14,148 bases of DNA from a bacterium SM23_31. Its GTDB lineage: Bacteria > SM23-31. Below, one piece after another: positions 6,820 through 13,796 of this stretch. The first letter of the stretch is position 1. Every line of letters begins with the position of its first letter. The notes under the pieces are model-generated. The model searched no databases, was not told where the DNA came from, and was given only the letters and a program-made list of their open reading frames with translations. Location of the stretch: the NCBI GenBank assembly GCA_001304035.1, contig LJUD01000031.1, positions 1 through 14,148 of the forward strand, read 5' to 3'. Position numbers and translations under genes: made by a program.

Positions 6820-8011
6820 TCCCTTTCGGTTTTCTGCTTATTAAACGGCGGATTGCTTGTAGTTTTTCCTGTTCTGCGGGTGAGCTGCTTTGTACCCGGT
6901 TTATATATTCGAAGGAAAAAGTTAGAACCATCGCAAATATAAATGCCAGAGCACTCATAATGAGAACCGTGATTGTTCTTCTGGGTTTTGAACGGCGCTC
7001 CGGCGGGACGGCTTCATCCAGTGGGAGTAACGTTGGCGTATCCCGCGCTTCCTGTATCTTTGCCTGTTCAACCTGCTCGGTTAAAATAGTGTATATAGCG
7101 TTTTGTTTTTCGACTTCCCTTTTAAGCCGGACATATTCCTTTTCCAACCGCGGTGATTCGGCAAAAGGCAGGAAAAACGCAGCATTGTCCTCAGCTCCTT
7201 CTAATAATTCCGGCTTCTTTTCATAAGCATCCAGTCGTTTTTGTATCGAATTAATTTCGTTTTCTAATAAAATACGCGCAGGATGATCTTTGGATAAGTT
7301 CATTCCTATTGTTTCAAGTTCGATTTCTTTAGCTACTTTTTGTGCGAATAGTTCGGCATAAGATTTTATACCAGCCGCAACCTGTTCAGGTATTGAAAAT
7401 ATGTCATTAAGTTTTTGAAACGATTCGAGCGAATCCTCCGCTGCTTGTAGTTGTATTTCAGTCGAATCTAACCGGTCCTGAATAAATTGCCGGTTGTTTC
7501 GGGCTTGTTCGGTCTGGTTTTTGATATTAATCGAGTCAAGAAAATGGACATAAGCATTAGCCATTTCGCTTGCCTGTACCGGTGAAGTATCCTCGACATT
7601 GATGTAAATACATCCTTGGTCCGTTAAGCCGAAGTCCACATGACTTCGGAGTATACGTGTCGTTTCTTCAAGATTAGACGTTTTATATTGTTTTTGAAGA
7701 CTATATCTTTCTGCGACGAATTCCTGTGCGATCCGGCTGTCTAAAATGGCTAAATACTGCTGAGACTGCGTATTAATGTCAAGGGCGCCTCCGAAAGGCA
7801 GGTATGGAATAGTGGAAAGCTTTGTTAATATACTAAGTTCCGACTGCTCCTGTGATATAATAATGGTTGCCGTTGCTCGGTACCATTTCGTCAGGGTAAG
7901 CGTGATTCCCGCTGTAATGACACCGACCGTCAATGTAAAGATAAAAATGAACTTCCACCACTTTACAATCGTGTAGATATAATCGAGTATTGTTGTTTCC
8001 CGCTCAGGCAT
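6812..8011 (-). CDS. Wzz-type polysaccharide chain-length determinant, no kinase domain
   Basis: A 399-residue polysaccharide co-polymerase of the inner membrane. The pattern is a short cytoplasmic N-terminus, a helix at about 21-41, a long periplasmic part rich in charged coiled coil (roughly residues 160-320), and a second helix at about 345-368 preceded by the Pro-containing LDEAVPPERRSKPRR. The N-terminal part, LDYIYTIVKWWKFIFIFTLTVG, then ATATIIISQEQ, fits the Wzz domain. The C-terminal tail is only about 30 residues and lacks Walker A/B motifs and a Tyr cluster, so this is not a BY-kinase (Wzc) fusion. It would set polymer length together with the Wzy-like protein encoded directly downstream, with which it overlaps by 8 bp. 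The start is ATG 8011, 38 nt after the Wza gene, with no Shine-Dalgarno. Confidence 0.88.
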   Translation of the reverse strand: MPERETTILDYIYTIVKWWKFIFIFTLTVGVITAGITLTLTKWYRATATIIISQEQSELSILTKLSTIPYLPFGGALDINTQSQQYLAILDSRIAQEFVAERYSLQKQYKTSNLEETTRILRSHVDFGLTDQGCIYINVEDTSPVQASEMANAYVHFLDSINIKNQTEQARNNRQFIQDRLDSTEIQLQAAEDSLESFQKLNDIFSIPEQVAAGIKSYAELFAQKVAKEIELETIGMNLSKDHPARILLENEINSIQKRLDAYEKKPELLEGAEDNAAFFLPFAESPRLEKEYVRLKREVEKQNAIYTILTEQVEQAKIQEARDTPTLLPLDEAVPPERRSKPRRTITVLIMSALAFIFAMVLTFSFEYINRVQSSSPAEQEKLQAIRRLISRKPKGNE

Positions 8012-8049
8012 AATAACTAAAATTTTTCAATTTATGTTTTACAAGAGAA

Positions 8050-9297
8050 TTAATAAATCCCGATTGCCTTGCCGGCTATTATTAAAGAAACAACCGGAGA
8101 AATAAAATCAAGCCACTCCCTAACGATCAAATGTTTCTTCTTTGGAACGTATATATAATCACCCGGAAATATTAACAGGTCTCCTCCTTTAATTTTTTCA
8201 TTAGAATTTCTTCTTGTAACCTCAATTTTGTTCATACCTGCAGAATTAGAAGTTCTGCCGGCAATTCCAACGTAGTGGCTTGCCGGGTGATAAGCCGCCC
8301 AGTCTATACTGCCGGGATTTTTTACTTCCCCATCAACGTAAACAAAGTTTTGAAGATTTGGCAAAATAAGTATATCATCCGGCTTAAGTTCAATATTCAG
8401 CGAAGGGCTATTTTCATTATTTTGACTTAGTGAGAGTTTAATTGTATCGGGAAATCCTATTTCATTATTGCGGACAATAACGCTATTAGCCAAATCTATT
8501 TGATCCATAATGATATCTTCATGTCTGAGAAAATCTATAAGAGTTTCATTTTCGTAATACAGGTAAAACCCGGATTTTTCGACCGGATTTTTCACAAAAA
8601 TACTACCTATAGAAAAATCACCACGGGGCACGTAAATCTCATCCCCATCCCTTAATAAAGGATTATTTTCCTGGTGACCGAATTTTTTATAATCCCGGTA
8701 ATCAAATTTTTCTACGGTTTTATCCCGGTGTCGAATTTCAATAGAACGTGTATCCGCCCACTTTCTTAAATCTCCCGCCTGATCCAAAATATCTGAAACC
8801 CGCCACGTTGCATTCGCATACCTTATGCCCGGCTCATTCATTTCACCGGTCAGACGTACCGTAAAGACCCGAAGGTTTTTTAGATTTACGTTAATACTGC
8901 TTCCCGGATACAAATTTTGTACAAGTTTTTTAATTTTTTCCTGAGATTTTGCTAACGTTAATCCGTTTAATTGTGCAATTCCGATATCCGGAATAGCGAC
9001 CACACCTTCAGGCAAAACCACTAATGGGATATTGGTTTCGGGGGCATTTCCTATAATTGTAATCATTAATTCATCACCGGGACCCACCCTGTATTCTTCC
9101 GGCTCAATCGGTCCGCCCATGATAATGCGCGCTTGCTCTAACAATTGCCTTTCCTGTAATTCACGGATGCCCGTTTGTTGAGTTTTCGATTGAGGCAAAA
9201 TTGTTTCAGGTATCTGTGCAAAACTTTTCGAAATAACCAGACTGCAGGCAAATGTTCCAAGCAAAATGCACGTTCGGATTTTTAAATGTTTTCTCAT
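8050..9297 (-). CDS. Wza-type polysaccharide export protein (Poly_export + SLBB)
   Basis: A 415-residue exported protein that should form the periplasmic/outer-membrane channel for the polymer. Residues 1-27 are a signal peptide (KHLKIR, a hydrophobic core, cleavage after SFA). A Cys at 18 lies in the hydrophobic core but not in a good lipobox, so signal peptidase I is favoured over lipoprotein processing. Residues about 69-140 form the Poly_export domain (EYRVGPGDELMITIIG). SLBB-like units follow at about 145-185 (VRLTGEMNEPGIRY), around 235-265, and around 330-390 (VYVDGEVKNPGSIDW to GDYIYVPKKK). The last 25 residues are hydrophobic (WLDFISPVVSLIIAGKAIGIY), consistent with a C-terminal membrane-spanning helix as in Wza. 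It is the first gene of the polysaccharide operon, after a terminator and possible promoter. It starts at ATG 9297 without a Shine-Dalgarno. Confidence 0.9.
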   Translation of the reverse strand: MRKHLKIRTCILLGTFACSLVISKSFAQIPETILPQSKTQQTGIRELQERQLLEQARIIMGGPIEPEEYRVGPGDELMITIIGNAPETNIPLVVLPEGVVAIPDIGIAQLNGLTLAKSQEKIKKLVQNLYPGSSINVNLKNLRVFTVRLTGEMNEPGIRYANATWRVSDILDQAGDLRKWADTRSIEIRHRDKTVEKFDYRDYKKFGHQENNPLLRDGDEIYVPRGDFSIGSIFVKNPVEKSGFYLYYENETLIDFLRHEDIIMDQIDLANSVIVRNNEIGFPDTIKLSLSQNNENSPSLNIELKPDDILILPNLQNFVYVDGEVKNPGSIDWAAYHPASHYVGIAGRTSNSAGMNKIEVTRRNSNEKIKGGDLLIFPGDYIYVPKKKHLIVREWLDFISPVVSLIIAGKAIGIY

Positions 9298-9336
9298 AGT
9301 AATACTTACTAATACTATTATTTTTTTATGTTTTTT

Positions 9337-9365
9337 AAGTTAGAAAAAACTTTGCTGATTTCCAA
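9337..9365 (-). promoter_or_regulatory. Candidate promoter of the polysaccharide operon
   Basis: Read on the minus strand, TTGGAA (9365-9360) and TAACTT (9342-9337) are separated by 17 nt and lie about 40 bp before the Wza start. The hexamers only roughly match sigma-70 boxes and the DNA is AT-rich, so chance is quite possible. The position, directly after the terminator of the upstream operon, is the main support. Confidence 0.25.
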
Positions 9366-9402
9366 TAAAAATTTGACTCCCTGTCCTGGACAAAGCAGGG
9401 TC
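9364..9402 (-). terminator. Probable rho-independent terminator after engB
   Basis: On the minus strand GACCCTG (9402-9396) pairs with CAGGGAGTC (9383-9375), allowing one bulged A. An inner TGTC/GACA pairing is also available, and the stem is followed by AAATTTTTATT. It lies 28 bp after the GTPase stop and separates the housekeeping operon from the polysaccharide operon. The T-run is interrupted, so efficiency is uncertain. Confidence 0.55.
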
Positions 9403-9429
9403 AAGCAGCGAATCCGTACAATATCAAAA

Positions 9430-10011
9430 TTACAGCGAGCACGCAGAAAATATTTTTCCCCAGACTTCGGAGATTCCTGTCCGTTTTACAGCAGAAAAAA
9501 GAATCGGTTCATTTATTAATGCTCTTTGTTTTACGAGTTCTCTTGACACCTTAATAGCTGCATTTTTGGATACTTTGTCGCATTTGGTCAAAATAATTTG
9601 CGAATTTAAATTATTATTGTCCAGCCAGTCGAGCAATTGTAAATCCATATCCATAAGGCTGCGGCGGATGTCTATTATGACAAAAACAAGCCGAAGAGTG
9701 ATATTATTCAGCAAAAAAGTCTCGATTAATTTCTGCCACTGGTTCTGTATCTTGTAAGGGAGCTTTGCAAATCCGTATCCGGGTAAATCAACCATATGGA
9801 GGTTGTCGTTTATCGTGAAGTAATTAATAAACCTTGTTTTTCCGGGTGCAGAGCTTGTTCTGGCTATATTTTTCCGATTCAGGAGAGTATTTATAAGAGA
9901 AGATTTACCAACGTTCGATCGACCGGCAAATGCAACAGAGGGAATTGAAGACTTCGGCAGCGAAGATGCGTCCACGACACTGGTCAATAACTTAACTTTT
10001 TTTATATTCAT
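9430..10011 (-). CDS. engB: Ribosome-biogenesis GTPase EngB/YsxC/YihA
   Basis: A 193-residue circularly simple TRAFAC-class GTPase of normal length, needed for late 50S subunit assembly in the bacteria studied. All G motifs are present: G1 GRSNVGKS (30-37), G2 around SAPGKTR (54-60), G3 DLPGYG (75-80), G4 TKCDK (142-146) and G5 SAVK (173-176). The family-specific GYGFAKLP after G3 and WQKLIETFLL are also there. Its start, ATG 10011, is 10 nt after the clpX stop, which indicates co-transcription with the Clp genes. The same clustering of tig, clp genes and this GTPase is known in other phyla (in Bacillus subtilis ysxC follows clpX and lon). No Shine-Dalgarno is visible. A terminator-like hairpin follows. 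Confidence 0.95.
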   Translation of the reverse strand: MNIKKVKLLTSVVDASSLPKSSIPSVAFAGRSNVGKSSLINTLLNRKNIARTSSAPGKTRFINYFTINDNLHMVDLPGYGFAKLPYKIQNQWQKLIETFLLNNITLRLVFVIIDIRRSLMDMDLQLLDWLDNNNLNSQIILTKCDKVSKNAAIKVSRELVKQRALINEPILFSAVKRTGISEVWGKIFSACSL

Positions 10012-10021
10012 GTCATTCTGG

Positions 10022-11272
10022 TTATGCCCGCTTTTTCAATTTATCATACACAAATGTAGGTTTCTTGCTTTTAATAATGTTTTCTTTGGTAATTATGCAT
10101 TCTTTTATCCTTTCCATATTGGGTAATTCAAACATAATGTCTACCATTATCTTTTCAAGTACTGACCTTAAACCCCGGGCGCCTGTACCGCGTTTTTGGG
10201 CAATTTTTACAACTGCACGCATTGCATCCGGTGTGATTTTCAATCGTACTCCCTCAAATTCAAATATCCGCTGGTATTGTTTGACGATAGAATTCTTCGG
10301 TTGTGTCAGGATGTTCATCAGTGCATCTTCACTAAGTTCATCCAGCGTTGCAATGTTATGCAGCCTGCCGACAAGTTCCGGAATAAGACCATACTTGAGC
10401 AAATCCTGCGGCTCGACCCGGATTAAGATTTTTCCTATATTCTCCTGCTTTTTCTTTCGCACGTCCGCACCGAAACCCATCGACTTTTTACCTGTTCTCG
10501 TCTCGATTATCTTTTCCAGACCATCGAAAGCACCGCCGCAGATGAAAAGTATATTCTTTGTGTTTATGTTAATAAGGCTTTGTTCGGGGTGTTTCCGTCC
10601 TCCTCTCGGCGGAACGCTCGAGACTGTTCCTTCAAGAATCTTTAACAGTGCCTGCTGAACCCCTTCTCCCGATACATCCCGTGTTATTGAAGGGTTCCCA
10701 TCCTTGCGGGCAATTTTATCAATTTCATCGATAAAGATAATTCCATGCTCCGCCCGTTCTACGTTATAATCGGCTGCCTGTAACAATCTAACAAGAATAT
10801 TTTCTACATCCTCTCCTACATATCCGGCTTCGGTTAACACCGTAGCATCTGCAATAGAAAACGGAACCTTAAGAAACCGGGCTAAGGTCTGCGCCATAAG
10901 TGTCTTGCCGGTTCCTGTAGGACCTATTAACAGAATATTACTCTTATCCAGTTCAACATCTCTGTTCGTGAGGCTCGTGTTGGTTATCCGCCTATAGTGA
11001 TTGTAGACCGCAACGGACAGAAATTTTTTTGCATCCTCTTGTCCAATAACGTATTTATCAAGCTCCTCTTTAATAATTTGAGGAGAGGGTATTTTTTTCA
11101 ACAGAACCCGCCTGCGCTGCTCTATATCAGTACGTATAATCTCCTCAGCGCCGATAACACATTCGCTGCAAATATAGACACCCGGACCGGATATCATGCA
11201 GTCAACTTCATCAGCGCTTTTATTGCAAAAAGAACAAACTAATTTATAGTGCGGTTTTTTAGGGAGTGTCAT
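10022..11272 (-). CDS. clpX: ATP-dependent Clp protease ATP-binding subunit ClpX
   Basis: A 416-residue AAA+ unfoldase that recognises, unfolds and feeds substrates to ClpP. The N-terminal zinc-binding domain has Cys13, Cys16, Cys35 and Cys38. The AAA+ module has Walker A GPTGTGKT (117-124), pore-1 loop GYVGE (150-154), Walker B IIFIDE (178-183), the RKH loop (226-228) and sensor II GARGLRS (364-370). The ClpP-docking tripeptide, IGF in Escherichia coli ClpX, reads MGF here (265-267), a conservative change. It starts at ATG 11272 with AAAGGA about 10 nt upstream, one of only two good ribosome sites in the window. It lies 109 bp after clpP, a gap that contains a run of ten A (11334-11343) but no clear hairpin, so it probably shares the clpP transcript or has an internal promoter. 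Confidence 0.97.
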   Translation of the reverse strand: MTLPKKPHYKLVCSFCNKSADEVDCMISGPGVYICSECVIGAEEIIRTDIEQRRRVLLKKIPSPQIIKEELDKYVIGQEDAKKFLSVAVYNHYRRITNTSLTNRDVELDKSNILLIGPTGTGKTLMAQTLARFLKVPFSIADATVLTEAGYVGEDVENILVRLLQAADYNVERAEHGIIFIDEIDKIARKDGNPSITRDVSGEGVQQALLKILEGTVSSVPPRGGRKHPEQSLININTKNILFICGGAFDGLEKIIETRTGKKSMGFGADVRKKKQENIGKILIRVEPQDLLKYGLIPELVGRLHNIATLDELSEDALMNILTQPKNSIVKQYQRIFEFEGVRLKITPDAMRAVVKIAQKRGTGARGLRSVLEKIMVDIMFELPNMERIKECIITKENIIKSKKPTFVYDKLKKRA

Positions 11273-11381
11273 GAAAAATCATCCTTTTTATTTTTTAAAC
11301 TCGGATTAAAATAAGTAAAACTTAAAGTTGTTTAAAAAAAAAATAATAATCAAGTAAAATTTTTATTTTGCATTTCATCTT

Positions 11382-11996
11382 CTACTTTTTCTTTTTACTT
11401 TTTGCTTTGCTGTCAGAACGTTTCTCGGTGATTACCTGATCAATAAGACCATATTTTTTGGCTTCTTCGGCTGACATAAAATAGTTTCTGTCGGTATCTT
11501 TCTCGATTTTCTCAATGGGCTGCCCTGTATGTTTCACCAGAATTTCACTCAAATGTTTACGCAAGGTTATAATCTCTTTTGTATGGATTTCAATATCTGT
11601 TGCTTGTCCTTGAACACCACCCCAGGGTTGATGTATCATAACCCGGGAATGAGGAAGTGCTGAACGTTTTCCACTTGTACCTGCGGCAAGGAGAATTGCA
11701 CCAAAACTCGCCGCCTGACCAATACAAATAGTTGCAATATCCGGTCTTATATACTGCATTGTATCATAAATCGCCAGCCCCGAAGTTATACCCCCGCCGG
11801 GGGTATTAATGTATAGACTAATATCCTTTTCAGGGTCTTCTGCTTCAAGATAAACTAACTGTGCAATAACCAAACTTGCAATGTTATCGTCAACCGGCTG
11901 TCCTATAAAAACTATGCGTTCCTTGAGTAATCGAGAATAAATATCGTATGCGCGTTCCACACGCCCGGTTTGTTCAACAACCATAGGGATTAACAT
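11382..11996 (-). CDS. clpP: ATP-dependent Clp protease proteolytic subunit ClpP (Asn at the triad Asp position)
   Basis: A 204-residue serine peptidase subunit that forms the tetradecameric chamber capped by ClpX. The start is ATG 11996, because AAAAGGAG lies six to seven nt upstream; an in-frame ATG at 12029 would add 11 residues, but that extension spans the ribosome site. Ser97 (GQAASFGA) and His122 (MIHQP) are in place. The third triad residue, Asp171 in mature E. coli ClpP (TERDRFMSA-type context), is Asn171 here (DTDRNYFMSA, codon AAC at 11486-11484). Listeria monocytogenes ClpP1 is known to carry Asn at this position and to be impaired in activity, so this may lower or modulate activity. 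The Gly-rich NTPGGGITSG and the basic tail SKAKSKKKK are otherwise normal. The gene sits 52 bp after tig and before clpX. Confidence 0.96.
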   Translation of the reverse strand: MLIPMVVEQTGRVERAYDIYSRLLKERIVFIGQPVDDNIASLVIAQLVYLEAEDPEKDISLYINTPGGGITSGLAIYDTMQYIRPDIATICIGQAASFGAILLAAGTSGKRSALPHSRVMIHQPWGGVQGQATDIEIHTKEIITLRKHLSEILVKHTGQPIEKIEKDTDRNYFMSAEEAKKYGLIDQVITEKRSDSKAKSKKKK

Positions 11997-12000
11997 AAAT

Positions 12001-12008
12001 GCTCCTTT
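12001..12008 (-). promoter_or_regulatory. Strong Shine-Dalgarno of clpP
   Basis: The minus-strand sequence AAAAGGAGC-ATTT-ATG places AGGAG (12006-12002) five bases before the ATG at 11996. It decides the clpP start in favour of 11996 over the ATG at 12029. Most other genes in the window lack such a site. Confidence 0.85.
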
Positions 12009-12048
12009 TATCTCATTTTCTCTGACCAATTGAAATGTTTTTTCAACT

Positions 12049-13347
12049 TTATCTTTTTTTAAAAGTGCTTACGACCGCTTTGTTTTCCAAATAATCGAAT
12101 ATCTTATTGTCAAGCAGTGTATCTATTATAAGTGAACGTTTTTCTTCAGAGCGATTTTCAATTTTTACACGTTTTGGGTCCATATTATGTTCTTTGGCAT
12201 ATTGCTCCAGATATTCGTCGATTTCCCGGTCGGTAACCTCAAAACCTTCCTGTTCGATTAATTTTTCCCTGATTAAATACCATTGCACTTTTTTCGTGAC
12301 GGCTTCTTTGTTTTCTTCCCGCAGCACCCTCGAATTGACAGGCTTATTAGACCTCTTTTTTACATTTTCTTCGAGATAGTCTAAATAACGTTCCACCATC
12401 GACTGCAGCGCCGGAGGATTTATTATTCTTACTGTTTCCCGTTCAAGTGCATCCCGGAGTTTTTCTTTAGCAGAATCCTCGAGATGTGCGATAAGGCTGG
12501 CTCTTACACCTTCCCGCAGAGTCTCAACATTTTCGTATCCCATTTCATTCGCCAGTTCATCATCAATTTCGGGAAGTTCAAGTATATTTACTTCCTTTAC
12601 TTTTACCATGTGATGTGCTTCAGTCGGATTTTGCTGCACATGTTGCTTGGGATCAGTAATAAAGTACTGATTCAGCTTTTCCGTTACCAGTATTGTATCA
12701 CCGGCTTTTGCACCGATTAGCTGCTTTTCAAAATCCTCACCACGAATTTTTTCACCAAGCCGCACCTTTAAGTCGGGATATTGTTTTCCAATTAAAGGTA
12801 CTCTTGTGGAGGCATCTACTTCTTCTATATCTATCAGGAGTTGATCACCTATTTCAGCGGCTTCGTTCTTTTTTCTTACGGTACCGAACCGCATTTGAAT
12901 TTTTTGAAGTGTTTCCTCTATCATTTCATTAGTAACTTCCTGCTCTTCCCTTTCAACGCGAATACCTTCCAAACCGCTGATAGAAAATTCGGGCTTAACT
13001 TCAATTACAGCAGTAAATTCCAGAGGTTTGCCCGGCTCGTATTTCACATTCGAAATACCTGCTTGCCCGAAAGGATTAAGTTTTTCTGAACCAATAGCCT
13101 CTTTAAAATTTTCATCTATTACATTTTCGATAGCAGCAGCTTCTATTTTTTTCCTATATTGGGCACGAACCATATCAAGCGGCGCTTTCCCTTTGCGAAA
13201 ACCGGGAAGCTGAACATTTTTGCGTATATTTTCGGTCTCTTTTTCTATTTCGACTTCGATTCGATCCGCAGGTACTTCAATTTTAAGCGTGCGTATGGTC
13301 TCTGAAGGGGAACTAACAGTAACTTTCACTTCTGTACTACCTTTCAT
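12049..13347 (-). CDS. tig: Trigger factor, ribosome-bound chaperone
   Basis: A 432-residue chaperone, the same length as E. coli trigger factor, that binds near the ribosomal exit tunnel. The ribosome-binding signature GFRKGKAP is at residues 49-56. It is followed by the FKBP-type PPIase region at about 155-250 and the long helical C-terminal arms. The PPIase part looks degenerate: where FKBP-type domains have a G-x-x-x-IPGFE core, this protein reads LGEKIRGEDFEKQLIGAKAGD, so prolyl isomerase activity is doubtful while chaperone function may be intact. I choose ATG 13347 because it places the signature close to its usual position; an in-frame ATG at 13389 would add 14 mostly hydrophobic residues atypical of the family. 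No Shine-Dalgarno is seen. As first gene of the tig-clpP-clpX-engB block it probably carries the operon promoter. Confidence 0.95.
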   Translation of the reverse strand: MKGSTEVKVTVSSPSETIRTLKIEVPADRIEVEIEKETENIRKNVQLPGFRKGKAPLDMVRAQYRKKIEAAAIENVIDENFKEAIGSEKLNPFGQAGISNVKYEPGKPLEFTAVIEVKPEFSISGLEGIRVEREEQEVTNEMIEETLQKIQMRFGTVRKKNEAAEIGDQLLIDIEEVDASTRVPLIGKQYPDLKVRLGEKIRGEDFEKQLIGAKAGDTILVTEKLNQYFITDPKQHVQQNPTEAHHMVKVKEVNILELPEIDDELANEMGYENVETLREGVRASLIAHLEDSAKEKLRDALERETVRIINPPALQSMVERYLDYLEENVKKRSNKPVNSRVLREENKEAVTKKVQWYLIREKLIEQEGFEVTDREIDEYLEQYAKEHNMDPKRVKIENRSEEKRSLIIDTLLDNKIFDYLENKAVVSTFKKR

Positions 13348-13395
13348 TTTGATTGAAAACAGCAATAGTAAAATTACGCAAATTTCCAAACTTTC

Positions 13396-13523
13396 GCAAG
13401 CTAAAAAACCGGACTATTCGAACAGAAACCATTGATTTTATTAATATAATTTGTTAAAATTGCAGCAAAAAAGTAAAAATAATGTATATTACAGAAATAC
13501 ATACAGATACTTTTTTAGCTTGC
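13396..13523. repeat. Perfect 13-bp inverted repeat with 102-bp spacer
   Basis: GCAAGCTAAAAAA at 13396-13408 is the exact reverse complement of TTTTTTAGCTTGC at 13511-13523. The match ends sharply on both sides. The arms bracket the candidate tig promoter, the left one falling in the presumed 5' leader. It may be a paired protein-binding site or the ends of a small decayed element, or chance in low-complexity DNA. Confidence 0.5.
13441..13468 (-). promoter_or_regulatory. Candidate sigma-70-like promoter of tig operon
   Basis: On the minus strand TTGCTG (13468-13463) and TATTAA (13446-13441) are spaced by 16 nt, with a presumed start of transcription about 90 nt before the tig ATG. The hexamers are fair matches, but AT-rich sequence makes chance matches common and the organism's promoter consensus is unknown. 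Confidence 0.3.
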
Positions 13524-13796
13524 TTTTTTATGAAATCTCAGCTATTTTAGTTGAATTTGATTCTTTTTTTACTTTTAATCCCGCATTAGTACTAGATATG
13601 TGAAATAGGAGTATCTTTTCTACAGTAGAATAAACGGCAAAAAATAAGAAAACATTAATAAATCTGTATAATTCATAAACCATAGAGGTGACAGTAATAA
13701 AACCATGAGCGTAAGAATAATAAATACATTATCTTTTTAAGTACAAATACAACATAAATATTAATTGAACCGTAACGAAAAGCGTTGTTATCCGGA

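Larger units (their letters stand above)
13348..13796. other. Divergent intergenic region between tig and the GT2 gene
   Basis: About 450 bp of AT-rich DNA separates two divergently transcribed genes. I find no credible protein gene, tRNA or rRNA in it. It holds a candidate tig promoter (13441-13468), a perfect 13-bp inverted repeat (arms 13396-13408 and 13511-13523), and for the plus strand a weak TTGAAT (13551-13556) / TTTAAT (13574-13579) pair with 17-nt spacing, over 200 bp before the GT2 start. An 11-codon ATG frame at 13705-13740 is too short to support as a gene. Confidence 0.7.

Noticed and set aside
10065..10658. A 197-codon plus-strand open frame
   Set aside because: It is wholly antisense to clpX, which has every expected motif; the antisense composition (Ser/Phe/Ile rich) is a typical shadow.
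11273..11381. Possible terminator between clpP and clpX
   Set aside because: The gap has A and T runs, including ten A at 11334-11343, but no GC-containing stem next to them.
13705..13740. Eleven-codon frame upstream of the GT2 gene, considered as a leader peptide
   Set aside because: It has no well-spaced ribosome site, no run of regulatory codons and no attenuator-like hairpin after it.
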